Assembly: GCA_025024175.1 (NCBI GenBank)
Contig: QCXZ01000086.1
Location: forward strand, 13,420,245 to 13,484,244
DNA: 64,000 nucleotides
Direction of reading: 5' to 3'
Origin: Rhyzopertha dominica
Taxonomy: Eukaryota; Arthropoda; Insecta; Coleoptera; Bostrichidae
Shown here: positions 10,444-21,077 of the stretch, one piece after another
How positions within the stretch are numbered: the first letter of the stretch is position 1
How the letters are laid out: each line of letters opens with the position of its first letter
The notes under the pieces: generated by a model
What the model was told of the DNA's origin: nothing
The model's database searches: none
Seen by the model: only the letters and a program-made list of their open reading frames with translations
Made by a program: the position numbers and the translations under genes

Positions 10444-12789
10444 ACGCCGTTATCTAATAATCAGGTGATTAAAACTTCCAGAAGACAAGGTGAAAAAAAT
10501 TCCAGTAGTAATCATAAAATAAAGTGGCCTTCAACAGGTGGTAAAGTGTGACTAGCGCCAGCAGCTGAGAATTTATACCTTGGATATTTTTTAATATTTT
10601 AATTTTTTGCGTAGGTGCTGATGTGGAAGTTGATGACAGCAAAAGATCAGATGCTGTAGAAATCAATTATTTAGATTTTTAAATCGTAAGTCTTATCAGG
10701 GCCTAGATACATGTCATTTTTAGAATGAAGGCTGCATAAGCGATATGATTTGTACAGATTACTTGCATCAACTTGCAATAAATCTTCTCGACCACAATTT
10801 TTCAGCCACAAATTAGACCTGAAAAAATGTTATTATCAGTTAGTATTAAAACAAAGCACTTCTGATCACTTAATTTCTTTGTCTTTTGGGAATTGACAAA
10901 ATTTGACTTCCAGATCCGCTTTTTCGCACAATATTATGTGGATTTACACTCTTTATATCTACAATGCATAGGTTTTTCGGCTTTCTCTGAGAGTTGCATC
11001 ATTATTTTTTAATAATATCTAGTACCATTTACACTGCAAAATAAGTTTACATAAATTTTTCATTTTTATAGGTATACATAAAGTTCTTTTAATCCAAAAA
11101 AGTACTGCCATTTGACAACACTGTCTAATTTTTCTATGGACAATATGGCGACCATTACAGTGTCCCAGCTGAATTGGGATGCGCAGTCGGCCTATGCGTG
11201 TTCACCCCACTATATTTCTCTGAACGAGAGTAACTAACCGTGGCACTGAGTTGAATATGAATATAGGTACAGTAGTTGGTCAGTTTACTGGGGTTTAAAC
11301 AGAGAACTGGAGTGGGGAGAATTCGCTTAAAGCTGCGCCAACGAAGTAATATAGTAGGCTGCCATTGTGAACCCGTAACGTCGTGGCGCGAATATACAAA
11401 TAGGTACGGTACAGATACAACGTTACTCCCGGCATCAACAATCAATACATATCCCGCGAATGTACAACTTTTTTATCCAGTTTGATGTGCAATTTAATAT
11501 TAAAATTTGTATTATTGCATTAAGGTTAATGTAAACAAAGAATAAATATATAACTAAAAGAATCTAACCTAGTCAAAATCAAAAGACATTTTTCCAAAAC
11601 CTCAAGAGAAGAAATGTATTACTGAAAATTAAGATTTTTTACTTAAAAACACACTAAAATAATGATTTAAACCAAAAAAGAAGACAAAAAATGAGTATTT
11701 TAAATTGTAGGTAGTTTTTCCTACTAGGTACCTATGTATTTTAAGAATTCTTGATATTAGTCATTAATGAATTTAAAGGAAACAACTGTAATAATTTGCT
11801 TTTGTCCATTAATTTGAAAATGCACTGTATTTTATTATTAATGTACCTAGTTGTCTGCAATTATTACAATATATAAAACTGGAATTAAATGAAATACTAC
11901 ATATAGTTAAAAGAATTTATAACTGTAACATTTTTGAGCAATGAAATGTAATTATCTAAATATTATCACAGTATATATTATATGAATCTAAGTTACTTGC
12001 AAAGATTGTAATTTATTCTGGGAAGCAGTACTCTAATGTAACAAAATAGTTTCTCAACACACCCTGAAGGGTCCCAGATGAGCATGAATAAAACATCAGA
12101 AGAGCGAAAAAATCAGACACGGTCCCAATTAGGACATCAAGTTGATATAGTAATTTATTGTAGCAAATTAACAACTTATTACAAAATATTTTATTAAATA
12201 TAAGTAAAAGCAGTACAGAAGAAATGAAACAGTATTAAAGCCCCTACTTTAGGGTTGTGAATTGTCCTGCATTTTATGAGGCATCTGGCAATCAGAACTA
12301 AATTTTATCTATCCTACCTATCCTACATAAGGCAATGTATAGGAAGTTTGATGTCCTGCATGTTATAATTTCCCATTATCTGAATGCAACCCCACCCCCA
12401 AATCATCAATCATTGATTTAGCTTGTGCTGTGGTCAAAAATGAAATAAAATCTAAAGTCAATACTGAACACAAAAATATCTTTAAACGAAAGAGTTTGTA
12501 TTTTCTACAAGTAGCTGATACGCACAGCATCCTGGACAACAACTAAATAGAGTAGGTATTTTCAATTATATACAATTAGTCTTTATGTTTATTAAAGCAT
12601 AAAGACAGTGAATATTCCTAATAAAAAGGTGTTATTTTAATTTACTCAAGCTACTTCAAGAAATGAGCATGTTATTCTACTGATGATTAAAAAGTATGAG
12701 TTTTGTTAATTGTTGCCGAATCTGTGTTCCTAAAATTTTTTCGGAATACTTTTTGGAGAGATTGTAAAATCTTATTCGACTGTAACAGG
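10444..12789. other. Non-coding AT-rich stretch
   Basis: No open frame of interest. It holds a diverged copy of the repeat also found near 38.5 kb (11141-11221) and otherwise simple AT-rich DNA. It follows the last exon of the P transposase on the minus strand and should include that element's 3' UTR and terminus, which I could not delimit. Confidence 0.5.
11141..11221. repeat. Diverged dispersed repeat shared with 38499-38578
   Basis: About 80 bp align with 38499-38578 in the same orientation, sharing an ATGGC start, GTCCCA, AATT and the exact core GGATGCGCAGTCG (11177-11189 and 38533-38545). The two copies bracket the proposed P-element gene but are direct, not inverted, so they are not ordinary terminal inverted repeats. 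Confidence 0.45.
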
Positions 12790-13034
12790 TCACAATACTT
12801 TTAATTTATAAAATTTGTGATTTTCTTCCAAAAATGTAAATTCTGCAAAATGACTACACAATGTTTCGAAGACTGAATCCTCATAGAATTTTTGTGATAC
12901 AAAGGTTACAAATGTCACAAAAAAGTTGTCTTCTGGTGGAATGCTCTGTTCAGTTACATTCATGACCCTCCTTATACACTGCTCTGTGGGGGTACAAATT
13001 CTTACTAAATCAGGGGGTGGTATATGTAAATTAC
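12790..13034 (-). CDS. P-element transposase, last exon (81 codons)
   Basis: On the minus strand a TTTCAG acceptor precedes 13034, then an 81-codon frame runs to TGA at 12790-12792. The amino acids include NLHIPPPDLVRIC, matching the position in P/THAP9 transposases where a Gly-Leu, Pro-Ser, Ile-Cys segment follows the GxI(V)xR region, then a long helical tail. It continues the protein of the exon at 13469-13888, but the splice phases do not fit: the upstream exon leaves two bases, this exon needs one. A one-base indel or a damaged site is implied. Confidence 0.65.
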
Positions 13035-13468
13035 CTGAAACATATTGATAATTTTAAAAAATACATAAGTAGCATATACAGCTTTAAATAATTCATACGC
13101 TTTATTTTTGTAAACCTGGTTAGATAAATCACTATATTACATTTTTAATGTAGTTTTTCAAATAAACCTTAGATCCGGCAAGTTAAACAAGTAGTTTAAA
13201 TATGTATGTCTCTGTAACCTGTTTATGTACATTTTGAAATTTTCATACAAAATAGTAATTTTATGTGTTAAATATTCTAATGTTTATTTGAAAAAGACAA
13301 CAAAACATTACAGAAACGACATATAGTGATTTATATCTACGGGTTTACAAAAATAAAGCCTTTATGGCAAAATAAAATTCGAACTCGTAAATATGCATAA
13401 AAAAACTTTTAGGTAACATGGCAGAATTGTTTAATTCAAATATTAAAGATTTGTTAATGTACACGCAC

Positions 13469-13888
13469 CTCTCCTTTTTCTCCAAAAATCGGTAGGATGG
13501 CATGTATTCCACCTCTCCAATGGTTCGAAGGCAGCAACCAGCCAAGCATTCTGGGCATTTTAATGTTCTGTTTAACATTTTAACTACGTAGCCACTAATA
13601 TAGGTAACTACATTAGCAGCTACATCGTTAAGGTCTAACAGGATGGGAAGTACGTTGTGGTCATGTTCAATTTCATTTTCAAGTCCATAACGGGTTGCTA
13701 CTGAGACATCAAAATTGACTTGCGATGACTGGCTTGCGATTTTTGTACTTGGTACATTTAAAACTGTTGTTGCATCCAGGACTTTGCAATTTCCACCTTG
13801 AGCAGATATCTTTGAAAATAAAAGTATTTTTCTGAATGCGTACATAAACTGCAAAGCTGATGGGCTATTATTCCAACCATTGCGCGCA
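13469..13888 (-). CDS. P-element transposase exon (post-catalytic, ISGYVV region)
   Basis: Bounded by a pyrimidine-rich TTTTTAG acceptor (13889-13890 and above) and a GTGCGT donor (13463-13468). It reads ARNGWNNSPSALQFMYAF, then YISGYVVKMLNRTLKCPECLAGC, the zinc-like CxxC element and GY(I/V)V motif conserved near the C-terminus of P/THAP9 transposases. The incoming phase joins exactly to the exon at 13950-14386. If the donor is ignored, the frame runs on to a stop at 13345. Confidence 0.85.
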
Positions 13889-13949
13889 CTAAAAAAAAAG
13901 AAAAAATATGATTGATGCAAGTATGTATATATGAGATAAAGCGTATTAC

Positions 13950-14386
13950 CGAACTGTAGAAAAAAATATTTCAAGATGGTCTTGACTACACTTATATGTT
14001 AATAAGTAGTCGAGCCGCTTCTTTACCATCACATGCTCTTCAAAAATTCCCATTACGGACAGACTTGAAATTACAAACCCATTAATGGGTGTTTTTCTGG
14101 GTGTTAACCACAGCGGTCGATCGCCGACATCTCTGCATTGTAATAAATATGTTATAGTTTCATTAAAATATATTTGCCAAACATCTCTGTTGCCCTCTCG
14201 CATTGGTCCCTTAAAACCTGGTGCCCAAGGGCTCCTTGAATTAAGCACATCAAAAAGGTTGTTAATTCTTCTAATGAAGGCTACTGTTGGTCCAACTCGT
14301 CCAAAATTGGGATGTTTAATGTCCTCAGACAAAAACTCTAAGGCATCAGCAATACTTTGACTGAGAGTTTGGGCGGCTAAGTTTAC
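13950..14386 (-). CDS. P-element transposase exon (insertion and catalytic C-terminal part)
   Basis: Acceptor TTTATAG (above 14386) and donor GTAATA (below 13950) bound a 437-bp exon. It begins VNLAAQTLSQSIADAL and continues with IRRINNLFDVLNSR, the FxxxxNxR helix of P/THAP9 proteins, then SQDHLEIFFSTVR, the conserved block carrying the last acidic catalytic residue (the Glu of DHLE in the family). Phase joins correctly on both sides. No stop or frameshift inside. Confidence 0.88.
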
Positions 14387-14447
14387 CTATAAATAGAATT
14401 ATACATACTCACTAATATGTATTTTGTAAAGAGCAAAAAAAACTCAC

Positions 14448-15531
14448 CTTCATTTTTTGTCTTTGCCATTCGATGTGAGATTTGCTCAATTTATTGGCAA
14501 GTGTGAGGGTTTCTTCCTCTTGTAAATTAAACAGTAAACTGATGAATTCCCATTTCACCTCACCGTTGGGAGTTTTAAATATTTTCAGGGTGGCAAACAT
14601 GTTTCTTGTTAGTTTCAGCATGTGGCAGACATCCATTAAACAAAAAACTTTTTCATTTGCATCTGATGGATGACTGAACCATGTCTGCAGGTTGTGCATG
14701 TCATCTAATTTACATCCAAGTTCTTTTAACATGCTGAAATTGGCATTTGGGCCATCACATGTTATGCTTGTGACTATAATGCTTATTTGCTGCAATCTTA
14801 TTAAGGCTTCTCTGATTAAATTTGCTTTTTCAATTCCTGTTAGGGAAGTAATAAAAAAATATCCTATGGGGATTTTCCAATGAGAGTTGTGGCAAACTAC
14901 CATTAAAACTAAAACATTGCTGGCTGGTTTTGCGTCAAAATTATTGATGTCTGTCCCAACATCAACATAACCCCAAACCTTCTCGCCGGTAAAATCAATA
15001 TGCCGTTTTATTGTCATTTCATCAAACATTAAAAAGCATACAACTTGTCTATTTTGCAACCGTGCATCTCCAACTTTCATTTGTAGAGCCACAAAGCATG
15101 GTTCGCAGAAATCTGGAGTACAATCCACATTTGAAGACCATTGACGAATAGTGGACTGGTTAGGCAACGCAAAGCTAAAAGTATTGCGTACATATTCATA
15201 CGCTTTGTTTGAATAAAAATGTAGTGTACAGGCAAACTCCCGAAGAGCTGGCGGATAAGTCTCCCTCGTAAATGTTGCATTTTCAGCATTTTTCAGTTGG
15301 CGCCTTAATAGTAATCGGGGAACATCTTGATGATAAGATTTTTGCACATGTCCTAATGCTTCTGTTGACAAAAGCTGTTGTTTTTCTAGATCATTGATTA
15401 CGGTTTGCAAAGTTGTAATCTTCTTTTTCAAACTCCTAACTTGCTGTGAAACGTTATAGAGCCTCTTTCTAGATTTTAATTGTGATTGTTGGAGTACACT
15501 ATATTTTCTTTTCAGTTTACCTGGAGAAATG
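14448..15531 (-). CDS. P-element transposase main catalytic exon (RNase H-like fold)
   Basis: This 1084-bp exon (acceptor TTTTTAG above 15531, donor GTGAGT below 14448) encodes the central part of a P-type (THAP9-like) transposase: a basic coiled-coil region, the YPPALREFACTLHFYS block, a LPNQSTIRQW helix-turn-helix-like motif, MFDEMTIKRH with the first catalytic Asp, GYVDVG, the GTP-binding-domain region and CDVCHMLKLTRN late in the exon. The P transposase cuts and pastes its element in the nucleus. The frame is open throughout. Upstream joins to 15586-15687 in phase. Confidence 0.92.
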
Positions 15532-15585
15532 CTAAAAATACTGTTTTATTTGTGTAACTGTATAAGAAAATTAAATTGTTATTAC

Positions 15586-15687
15586 CCATATGCATGGTCA
15601 CGTTGAACCACCAGGATTTTTCTTTTGCGCTTTGTGCTGCTGTCGGTACCACTACTGGAGCCAGTTGTCGAAGAACTCAAAACATTT
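15586..15687 (-). CDS. P-element transposase linker exon (Ser/Thr-rich, basic)
   Basis: A 102-bp exon between acceptor TTTTTAG and donor GTAATA. It encodes a Ser/Thr/Gly-rich run, a KRKRK nuclear-localisation-like cluster and VVQRDHAYG. The next exon continues with ISPGKLKRK, so the DH(x)Y-SP(x)KLK(R)K block typical of THAP9/P proteins is formed exactly across the splice. It needs an upstream exon leaving two bases; none is visible within 1.5 kb, but the THAP exon ending at 37907 fits (see that entry). Confidence 0.75.
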
Positions 15688-17230
15688 CTAAAAATAGAAC
15701 AATTAAAGGTTAAATTAAATTTTTACAAATGTGTGATTATTCTTATTCTCAGAGGTATATTTTGAGGAAAATATGAATTATAAAGTGTTTATTTTTTTAN
15801 TGTTGATATTGCAAAAAAGCTTATTTTTTTAATTTTTAACAACTTTAGGAAATAAATATTTAGAAAAATGTTAACAAAGTTATTGATGTTTGTTTGCAAA
15901 CAAATATACTGTTTCTTCATAAATGGGGTATAAGTCAACTATTGAAACTGAACAAGACAATCACTTACAATGTTTCTATTTTGCTCTACTATCCTAATAC
16001 AACCATCAGTTATTTTAAAAAATTACATACGAATAGTTTATAACAATTACAAATCTGAAGGGTCCGTTCGTCCTGGTTTCAATGACTTACCGAATTCGCG
16101 CTTCTTTCCAGCCAATCGTATTCAGTCTGTTGCACACTTGGCATCATTGTATGTCCTTGCCAAGTTTATTTACATGATCATATGTTTATGTAAACATAAC
16201 CTAAACTAATGGGTACTTTAGAGTTGCCGAAAACTGGGTCTATTAATACCATTTCTCAGTTTGTAGGCAAAATATCATCAGGAAGCATAAAGACTGATTC
16301 GAGCAGCTTATCGCGTATTGATCACAACATCAAATAACAAATAGCAAAATCTGCGAGTACCATACATAACCAAACACAAACACGTGCACTTTCGTCTTTC
16401 ACTGTCATGCTATCATTTGTCATTGGTTACGGGCATGTCCGTCAGCTGATTGCCTTTCTCTGTTGTCAAACGTTCGACCAGTACATACGTCATGATGACG
16501 TATGTACTGGCCGCGTTTAAAAAGGGGCGTTGTCTCCTGCCAATTTACAATATTTTTTTTAGGGCATTAAAACTCTACAGACGAAAGAAATATTTTGGAA
16601 TTAGCATTAGCATACCTTTAGCTTCACAAAACATATTTTTCCAGAAAAGTGTCTTATACCCCATTGTCCAAGCAATTCAAAAGTGTTTCTTGTTCAACAT
16701 TATAGACTGGTATAATTATAAAAATTTGCAGATTATAAACATACAAACTCCTTAACAAATTCAAGACANTTGCATTCATTATAGAAAAGATTGTAATGTA
16801 TTTAATAAGATAAGCAAAGCTTTTTTTAGAAACAAGGTTTATACTTTGTTTTTAATAAATAAAACTGCCAAGAAAGAAATTAACAGCTGCAAACAAAATG
16901 GGTGTTTAATCTTGTTAATCTTAATTAATTAGAAGATAATACCATTTAGTACAAGAATGAGCCAAATCATGTGTGTTTAATGTAATGTATGGGCTATAAT
17001 GTGGATATGCTAGATTTCAGTTTAACTTTCATTTGTTCATTTTTTGAAAATATAATTCTATATTATTGGAGAGATAGATTTGTTAGGTTTTGTACCCAGA
17101 ATGTTTAAATAAGTGTTGTAGTCAGCTCATGTTTTATATTCTCCAATCATTTTAGAATCCATTTTTTAAATTCCATATCGTTAATTTGTAATGCTTTAAT
17201 TCTTTAAGATTCCAAATGTATTTCTAAAAC

Positions 17231-17234
<4 letters not shown>
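15688..17234. other. Non-coding stretch upstream of the P linker exon
   Basis: No THAP domain or other coding domain is found here. A short minus-strand ATG segment (near 16080-16145) ends in a GTAAGT donor, but no partner is recognisable. A perfect palindrome lies at 16478-16510. Confidence 0.4.
16478..16510. repeat. 33-bp perfect palindrome
   Basis: Two 15-base arms (CCAGTACATACGTCA and its exact reverse complement) are separated by TGA. The arms hold TGACGTA/TACGTCA, like a CREB/ATF half-site. No gene start is assigned next to it; it may be a small inverted-repeat relic. Confidence 0.8.

Positions 17235-17312
<78 letters not shown>
17235..17312. repeat. (TA)n microsatellite
   Basis: About 39 uninterrupted TA units. 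It adjoins the inverted repeat at 17387-17609 and, across the gypsy insertion, mirrors a second (TA)n tract at 27730-27808. Confidence 0.95.
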
Positions 17313-17315
<3 letters not shown>

Positions 17316-17386
17316 ATCTTTAAGATTTCTGCGAGTATAGCATGTGTTATTATTAACATACCTTTCAAGGTTTTCTCGCATAGGGT

Positions 17387-17609
17387 GTGAAAAGCTCCGT
17401 GCAGAGTCTGTTCCACGACGTTTCGATGAAATATCATTCATCATCTTCTAGTGGTAAATTGAAAAGTATTTGAAATCTTTTTGACAAAGTCAAAATCTAA
17501 TGCGTGTTGATTTTTTGTGTTGCAGCCGTCCTTGCAATTTACCACTAGAAGATGATGAATGATATTTCATCGAAACGTCGTGGAACAGACTCTGCACGGA
17601 GCTTTTCAC
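17387..17609. repeat. 75-bp inverted repeat with 73-bp spacer, probable Penelope-like terminal sequence
   Basis: Arms 17387-17461 and 17535-17609 are exact reverse complements. Each contains the string ATGATATTTCATCGAAACG, in which a short hairpin precedes CGAAACGTC. That arrangement resembles the hammerhead-ribozyme core region seen in pLTRs of Penelope-like elements, though the CUGANGA core is degenerate here. The right arm abuts the gypsy LTR at 17610 with no gap. Confidence 0.7.
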
Positions 17610-19086
17610 TGACAAAAAATTATCAAAATAACAGCGACAGTAGGTTAGCGGAAATAACAAAAAAAACCTATTACTAAGCGTTTATTACAGAAGTACAATT
17701 AGTGACACGCCTTAATTGAAATTAAATTTTAATGAACTTTTTGAACTTAAATTTATTAGATACAAAGCCGGATGTACTAAATCTAGTGAATCCCAGTGTT
17801 TACTGCAATTTCCAAACATATGAGTGCGCATTCATATTTACAATCGTTGGAAAACCAATAGCACAAGGCTTTGAAATAAAGTTAAAGTGTTATCAATTAG
17901 TACAAACGCCACAAATATATATATCAAATGCAATATAAACTATACAAAAATACTACGTTACAAGGGATAATGAGAAAATACAAAATAATCAGGTAAGTAA
18001 TAAATCAATCGATTCTTTTACAAATAACTTGACCGGTAACTGAAAGGTATGTATTATCTTAAAATGTAAGTACGCAATGCTCTAAAACACGAAATGAATT
18101 CTCGATTCGGCGTGATCTCCACTATGGCAGTCAATACAAAATAGCAATACACACAAAAGTCTTAGCGATCACTTCAAATGAATGATGTGAGGTAAGTAAG
18201 ACGACACAACGAAAATTTTGTACTCAGCCTAGGTCCAAAATAGAGACAGATACCACATCCTTCAGGGTAGAGCTCAATGTACACTGGATGGTTACGTAAG
18301 TCAAGCCAGACTCAGAAATATCGCCGCTGCTTCGTCTGAGATTGGATACTCAACCAGACCAATGCCGGAAAACACTGAATTTTCCACAGGGCGTTGCGTA
18401 AGTCCAGTTAACCCGCTCTGTTTTCTCTTTGATTTTCTTTGCCAGGTAAGTAGAAAAAAAAGCCTAACGAATGGATAGTTAGATATAAAGAAATTCCTAG
18501 GTTCAACACTTACCCTATATGGAGGCGGGCTTTTCACACTCGGATTTATTAAACTGAAGATTGTTAAGTCAGGAAATATGGCTGCTGTAGTGAATTGGGC
18601 GAATCCAGCCTCAGCTGATTGTTATTATCGACGAAGACTAAGGGTCTCGAAATATTACTAAATCGCACCCACGAAATCAAATACCAAAATGTCGACGACA
18701 ACAATTTGTAGTAAAAATATTAAATCCTGCTTTATGCAGTTGGAATTTTACCGAAATTTATTTTACTACGTCCCCGCTTTTCAGCGTTTACTCAGGCCCT
18801 CAGTTCAACTAGTGTACTGATACCTGACAGGTAAAAGAAGGCCACATTCAGGCGCAAGAAACCAAGGTGAAGATATTTTCGATGCAGAAACGGATGCAGC
18901 AATCGGATAAACTTATTTTGAATTAAACCGCCGAATTAGCGTTTTAGCATTACGTTCCAATCTAAGCAATATGACAACAAAAATATATTTGGAAAAATGC
19001 ATCGTTAGTGAAACTTAATCACCTAAAAGACTGTTAATAGAAGAGCTTAGAAAAAAAGAACATTACGAAATTAAATGACCGTTACA
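17610..19086 (-). repeat. LTR of the minus-strand gypsy element (3' LTR)
   Basis: 1477 bp, beginning TGACAAAAAATT and ending GACCGTTACA in plus orientation, repeated at 26251-27727 with only scattered substitutions and compensating small indels. The element is read on the minus strand, so this is its 3' LTR. A polypurine tract adjoins its inner edge (19089-19098). Its outer edge is directly against the 75-bp inverted repeat, and it appears to lack the last part present beyond 26251 in the other copy. Confidence 0.9.
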
Positions 19087-19088
19087 AA

Positions 19089-19098
19089 TCCCCCCCTT
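19089..19098 (-). promoter_or_regulatory. Polypurine tract of the minus-strand gypsy element
   Basis: On the minus strand a run AAGGGGGGGA sits two or three bases before the LTR that starts TGTAACGG. It primes plus-strand DNA synthesis and fixes the element's orientation. Confidence 0.75.
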
Positions 19099-19132
19099 AC
19101 TAGACTGAAAAATAAAAAAAGAAGAATTATAG

Positions 19133-20107
19133 TTAGTTCTCTGGAGGACCAGTACGTAAGTCTTTAACGTGCCAAATACCGGAAGACTTCCCAGTTTCAT
19201 CAACTATTTCGTAAGTACAATAACCTGTTTTCTTCTTAACGCGAAAGGGCCCGATATATTTTGGACTTAGCTTAGCCGCAAAATAATCCGTTTTAGAAGA
19301 TAATGCATAATTTCTTCTCCACACTTCATCACCTATATGNTACTCAACATGACGTCGTCGAAGATTATATTGACGAGAATATTTTTCATAAGCACTCTTA
19401 AGTTTTTCTTTAACTTCAGTGAATAGCTTCTCAAAACCAGAACGACGATCAATTCGTTCCTCAGAACGGTCGTAAGTTAGATTTTTATCAGCCACATTAA
19501 CCGGAGCAAACCGTTTTCCATCAATAACATGTTCGCGACAAAACAGAATAAAGTAAGGTGTATGACCTGTCACTTCATGAACCAAGATTCTTATAGCACA
19601 AGTAACTGGGCTAAGAAATACATCCCATTTTCTATGATTTTCCTGAACATGAACAGCTAACATTGTCTTAATTACTCGATTAGTCCGTTCTGTCGGGTTG
19701 CTCTGGGGGTGATATAAAGCTGTATAAAGAATAGTGGTATTATACTTTTGACACAAATTTTTGAATTCTACGCTTCTAAACTGAGTGCCGTTATCACTTA
19801 CGAGGAATTGAGGTACCCCAAACAATAAAAATACGTCATTTTCGATATGTTGAGAAATGATTTTTGCGGACGCTGCCCTCAGAGGAAAAGTTAACACAAA
19901 TTTACTACAATAATCACAAACAACAAGTATGTACAGATATCCTTTGCTCGACCTGGGCAAAGGGCCCACAATATCAACACTAATCAATTGAAAAGGTTTG
20001 GAAATAACTGGACGAGTTCCCATTAATCCACAAGGCTTATCTTGAACTACTTTATAAGCTATACACGTTTTACAACGCTTCACAAACTTAATAACATCGG
20101 ATTTCAT
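19133..20107 (-). CDS. Integrase region of the minus-strand gypsy Pol
   Basis: 324 residues, N-terminally open into the HHCC zinc domain (CKTC at about 12-15). The catalytic core has Asp in SVDIVGPLP (near 45), Asp in LVSDNGTQF (near 105) and Glu in NPTERTNR (near 141). A basic, beta-rich C-terminal module follows (YIGPFRVKKKTG and WHVKDLR), the GPY/F-like tail. One N near 19340 gives an unknown residue. It ends 46 bases before the polypurine tract, so the element has no env. Upstream sequence to about 20450 continues Pol in broken frames. Confidence 0.9.
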   Translation of the reverse strand: MKSDVIKFVKRCKTCIAYKVVQDKPCGLMGTRPVISKPFQLISVDIVGPLPRSSKGYLYILVVCDYCSKFVLTFPLRAASAKIISQHIENDVFLLFGVPQFLVSDNGTQFRSVEFKNLCQKYNTTILYTALYHPQSNPTERTNRVIKTMLAVHVQENHRKWDVFLSPVTCAIRILVHEVTGHTPYFILFCREHVIDGKRFAPVNVADKNLTYDRSEERIDRRSGFEKLFTEVKEKLKSAYEKYSRQYNLRRRHVEXHIGDEVWRRNYALSSKTDYFAAKLSPKYIGPFRVKKKTGYCTYEIVDETGKSSGIWHVKDLRTGPPEN

Positions 20108-20223
20108 TTTCGGCCAGTAGAATTTTTGACGAAGTCTTTGGTATGTCTTGAAGACTCCCGGATGAGCAGATGTAGGCTGACTATGCTCTTTATTCAGCAG
20201 AAATTGTCGATGTTCTTTTGGTA

Positions 20224-20451
20224 TTACAATTTTCCAGTGATCCTCTTCATCAGTAAGTTCTGGCGGACTACCCTGAACATATTTATAAATAACATTGTTT
20301 TGAACTCTCCACTATCTATATAAAATTGGATCCGCGTATTTATTTTCTCGCGTAGCTTCAAATACCAGTTATCGTTAGTTTTTGAACAGTCAAAATCGGG
20401 TTGTATACTAGGAATCGATACAGCATCTAAAATTGGAACTGATCGTGACAA
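20224..20451 (-). pseudogene. Pol segment between RNase H and integrase of the gypsy element
   Basis: A 75-residue open piece reading into the RNase H/integrase connector (SRSVPILDAVSIPSI, then KLREKINTRIQF). The frame changes before and after it. The preceding 150 bases on this strand hold DHHSL and NP-type RNase H residues in other frames. The breaks look like single-base indels of the same kind seen throughout 20.2-23.1 kb. Confidence 0.55.
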
Positions 20452-20633
20452 TAAATCAGGAACTACATGTTCCTTTCCACGACGATGTATAATACTGAAA
20501 TTATATTGCTGCAGTCTTACAGCCCAACGACATAGTCGACCTCAAGGATCTTTGAGATTATTTAACCAAATGAGAGAGTGGTGATCTGTGATGACTGTAA
20601 ACGGGCTACCTTCTAGATACGGTCGAAGGCGTT

Positions 20634-20978
20634 CTAAAGCCCACAGGACGGCCAAACATTCTCGTTCTGTAGTACTGTATTGTTCTCCTGCTTGGTAAGT
20701 GATCTGCTTAAGTAGCAGATTACTCTTTCACCATCTGAAAACTGCTGACTTAGCACAGCTCCCAAACCAAAAGCGCTAGCATCAGTTTGAACAATAAATG
20801 GTTTAGTGAAATCCGGGCTATGCAATAGGGGGGCAGTTATTAAGTTTTCTTTCACAATTTTAAAAGCCTGTTCACATTCGGAAGTCCAAGTCCATTTATT
20901 TCTCTTACGAAGAAGGTTACAAAGGGGTGCAATAACTGAAGAGAAGTGTGGCACAAAGCGACGATACCATGACGCCAT
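20634..20978 (-). pseudogene. RT thumb and RNase H region of the gypsy Pol
   Basis: Reads MASWYRRFVPHFSS (RT connection, WYRRF motif), then LHSPDFTKPFIVQTDASAFGLGAVLSQ, where TDAS carries the first RNase H catalytic Asp, and [11 protein letters not shown]. The frame then breaks at about 20690 before the ENxxE part of RNase H is complete. Part of the single damaged Pol of the element at 17.6-27.7 kb. Confidence 0.85.
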
Positions 20979-21077
20979 TCCGATAAAACTGCGTACCTCC
21001 TTTACGCTGGTAGGTGTTGGAATTTTTAAAATTCGCCTGAACCTTTTCAGGATCCACGCGAAAGTCCGTTTTTATCC

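Noticed and set aside
11141..11221. Terminal inverted repeat of the P element
   Set aside because: The matching sequence near 38.5 kb is in direct, not inverted, orientation.
14085..14360. Plus-strand open frames opposite the P transposase (also 14482-14673, 14692-14883)
   Set aside because: Antisense shadows of spliced, motif-bearing exons.
17196..17444. Minus-strand frames with long Tyr-Ile runs
   Set aside because: They are translations of the (TA)n tract; the same applies to 27723-27935.
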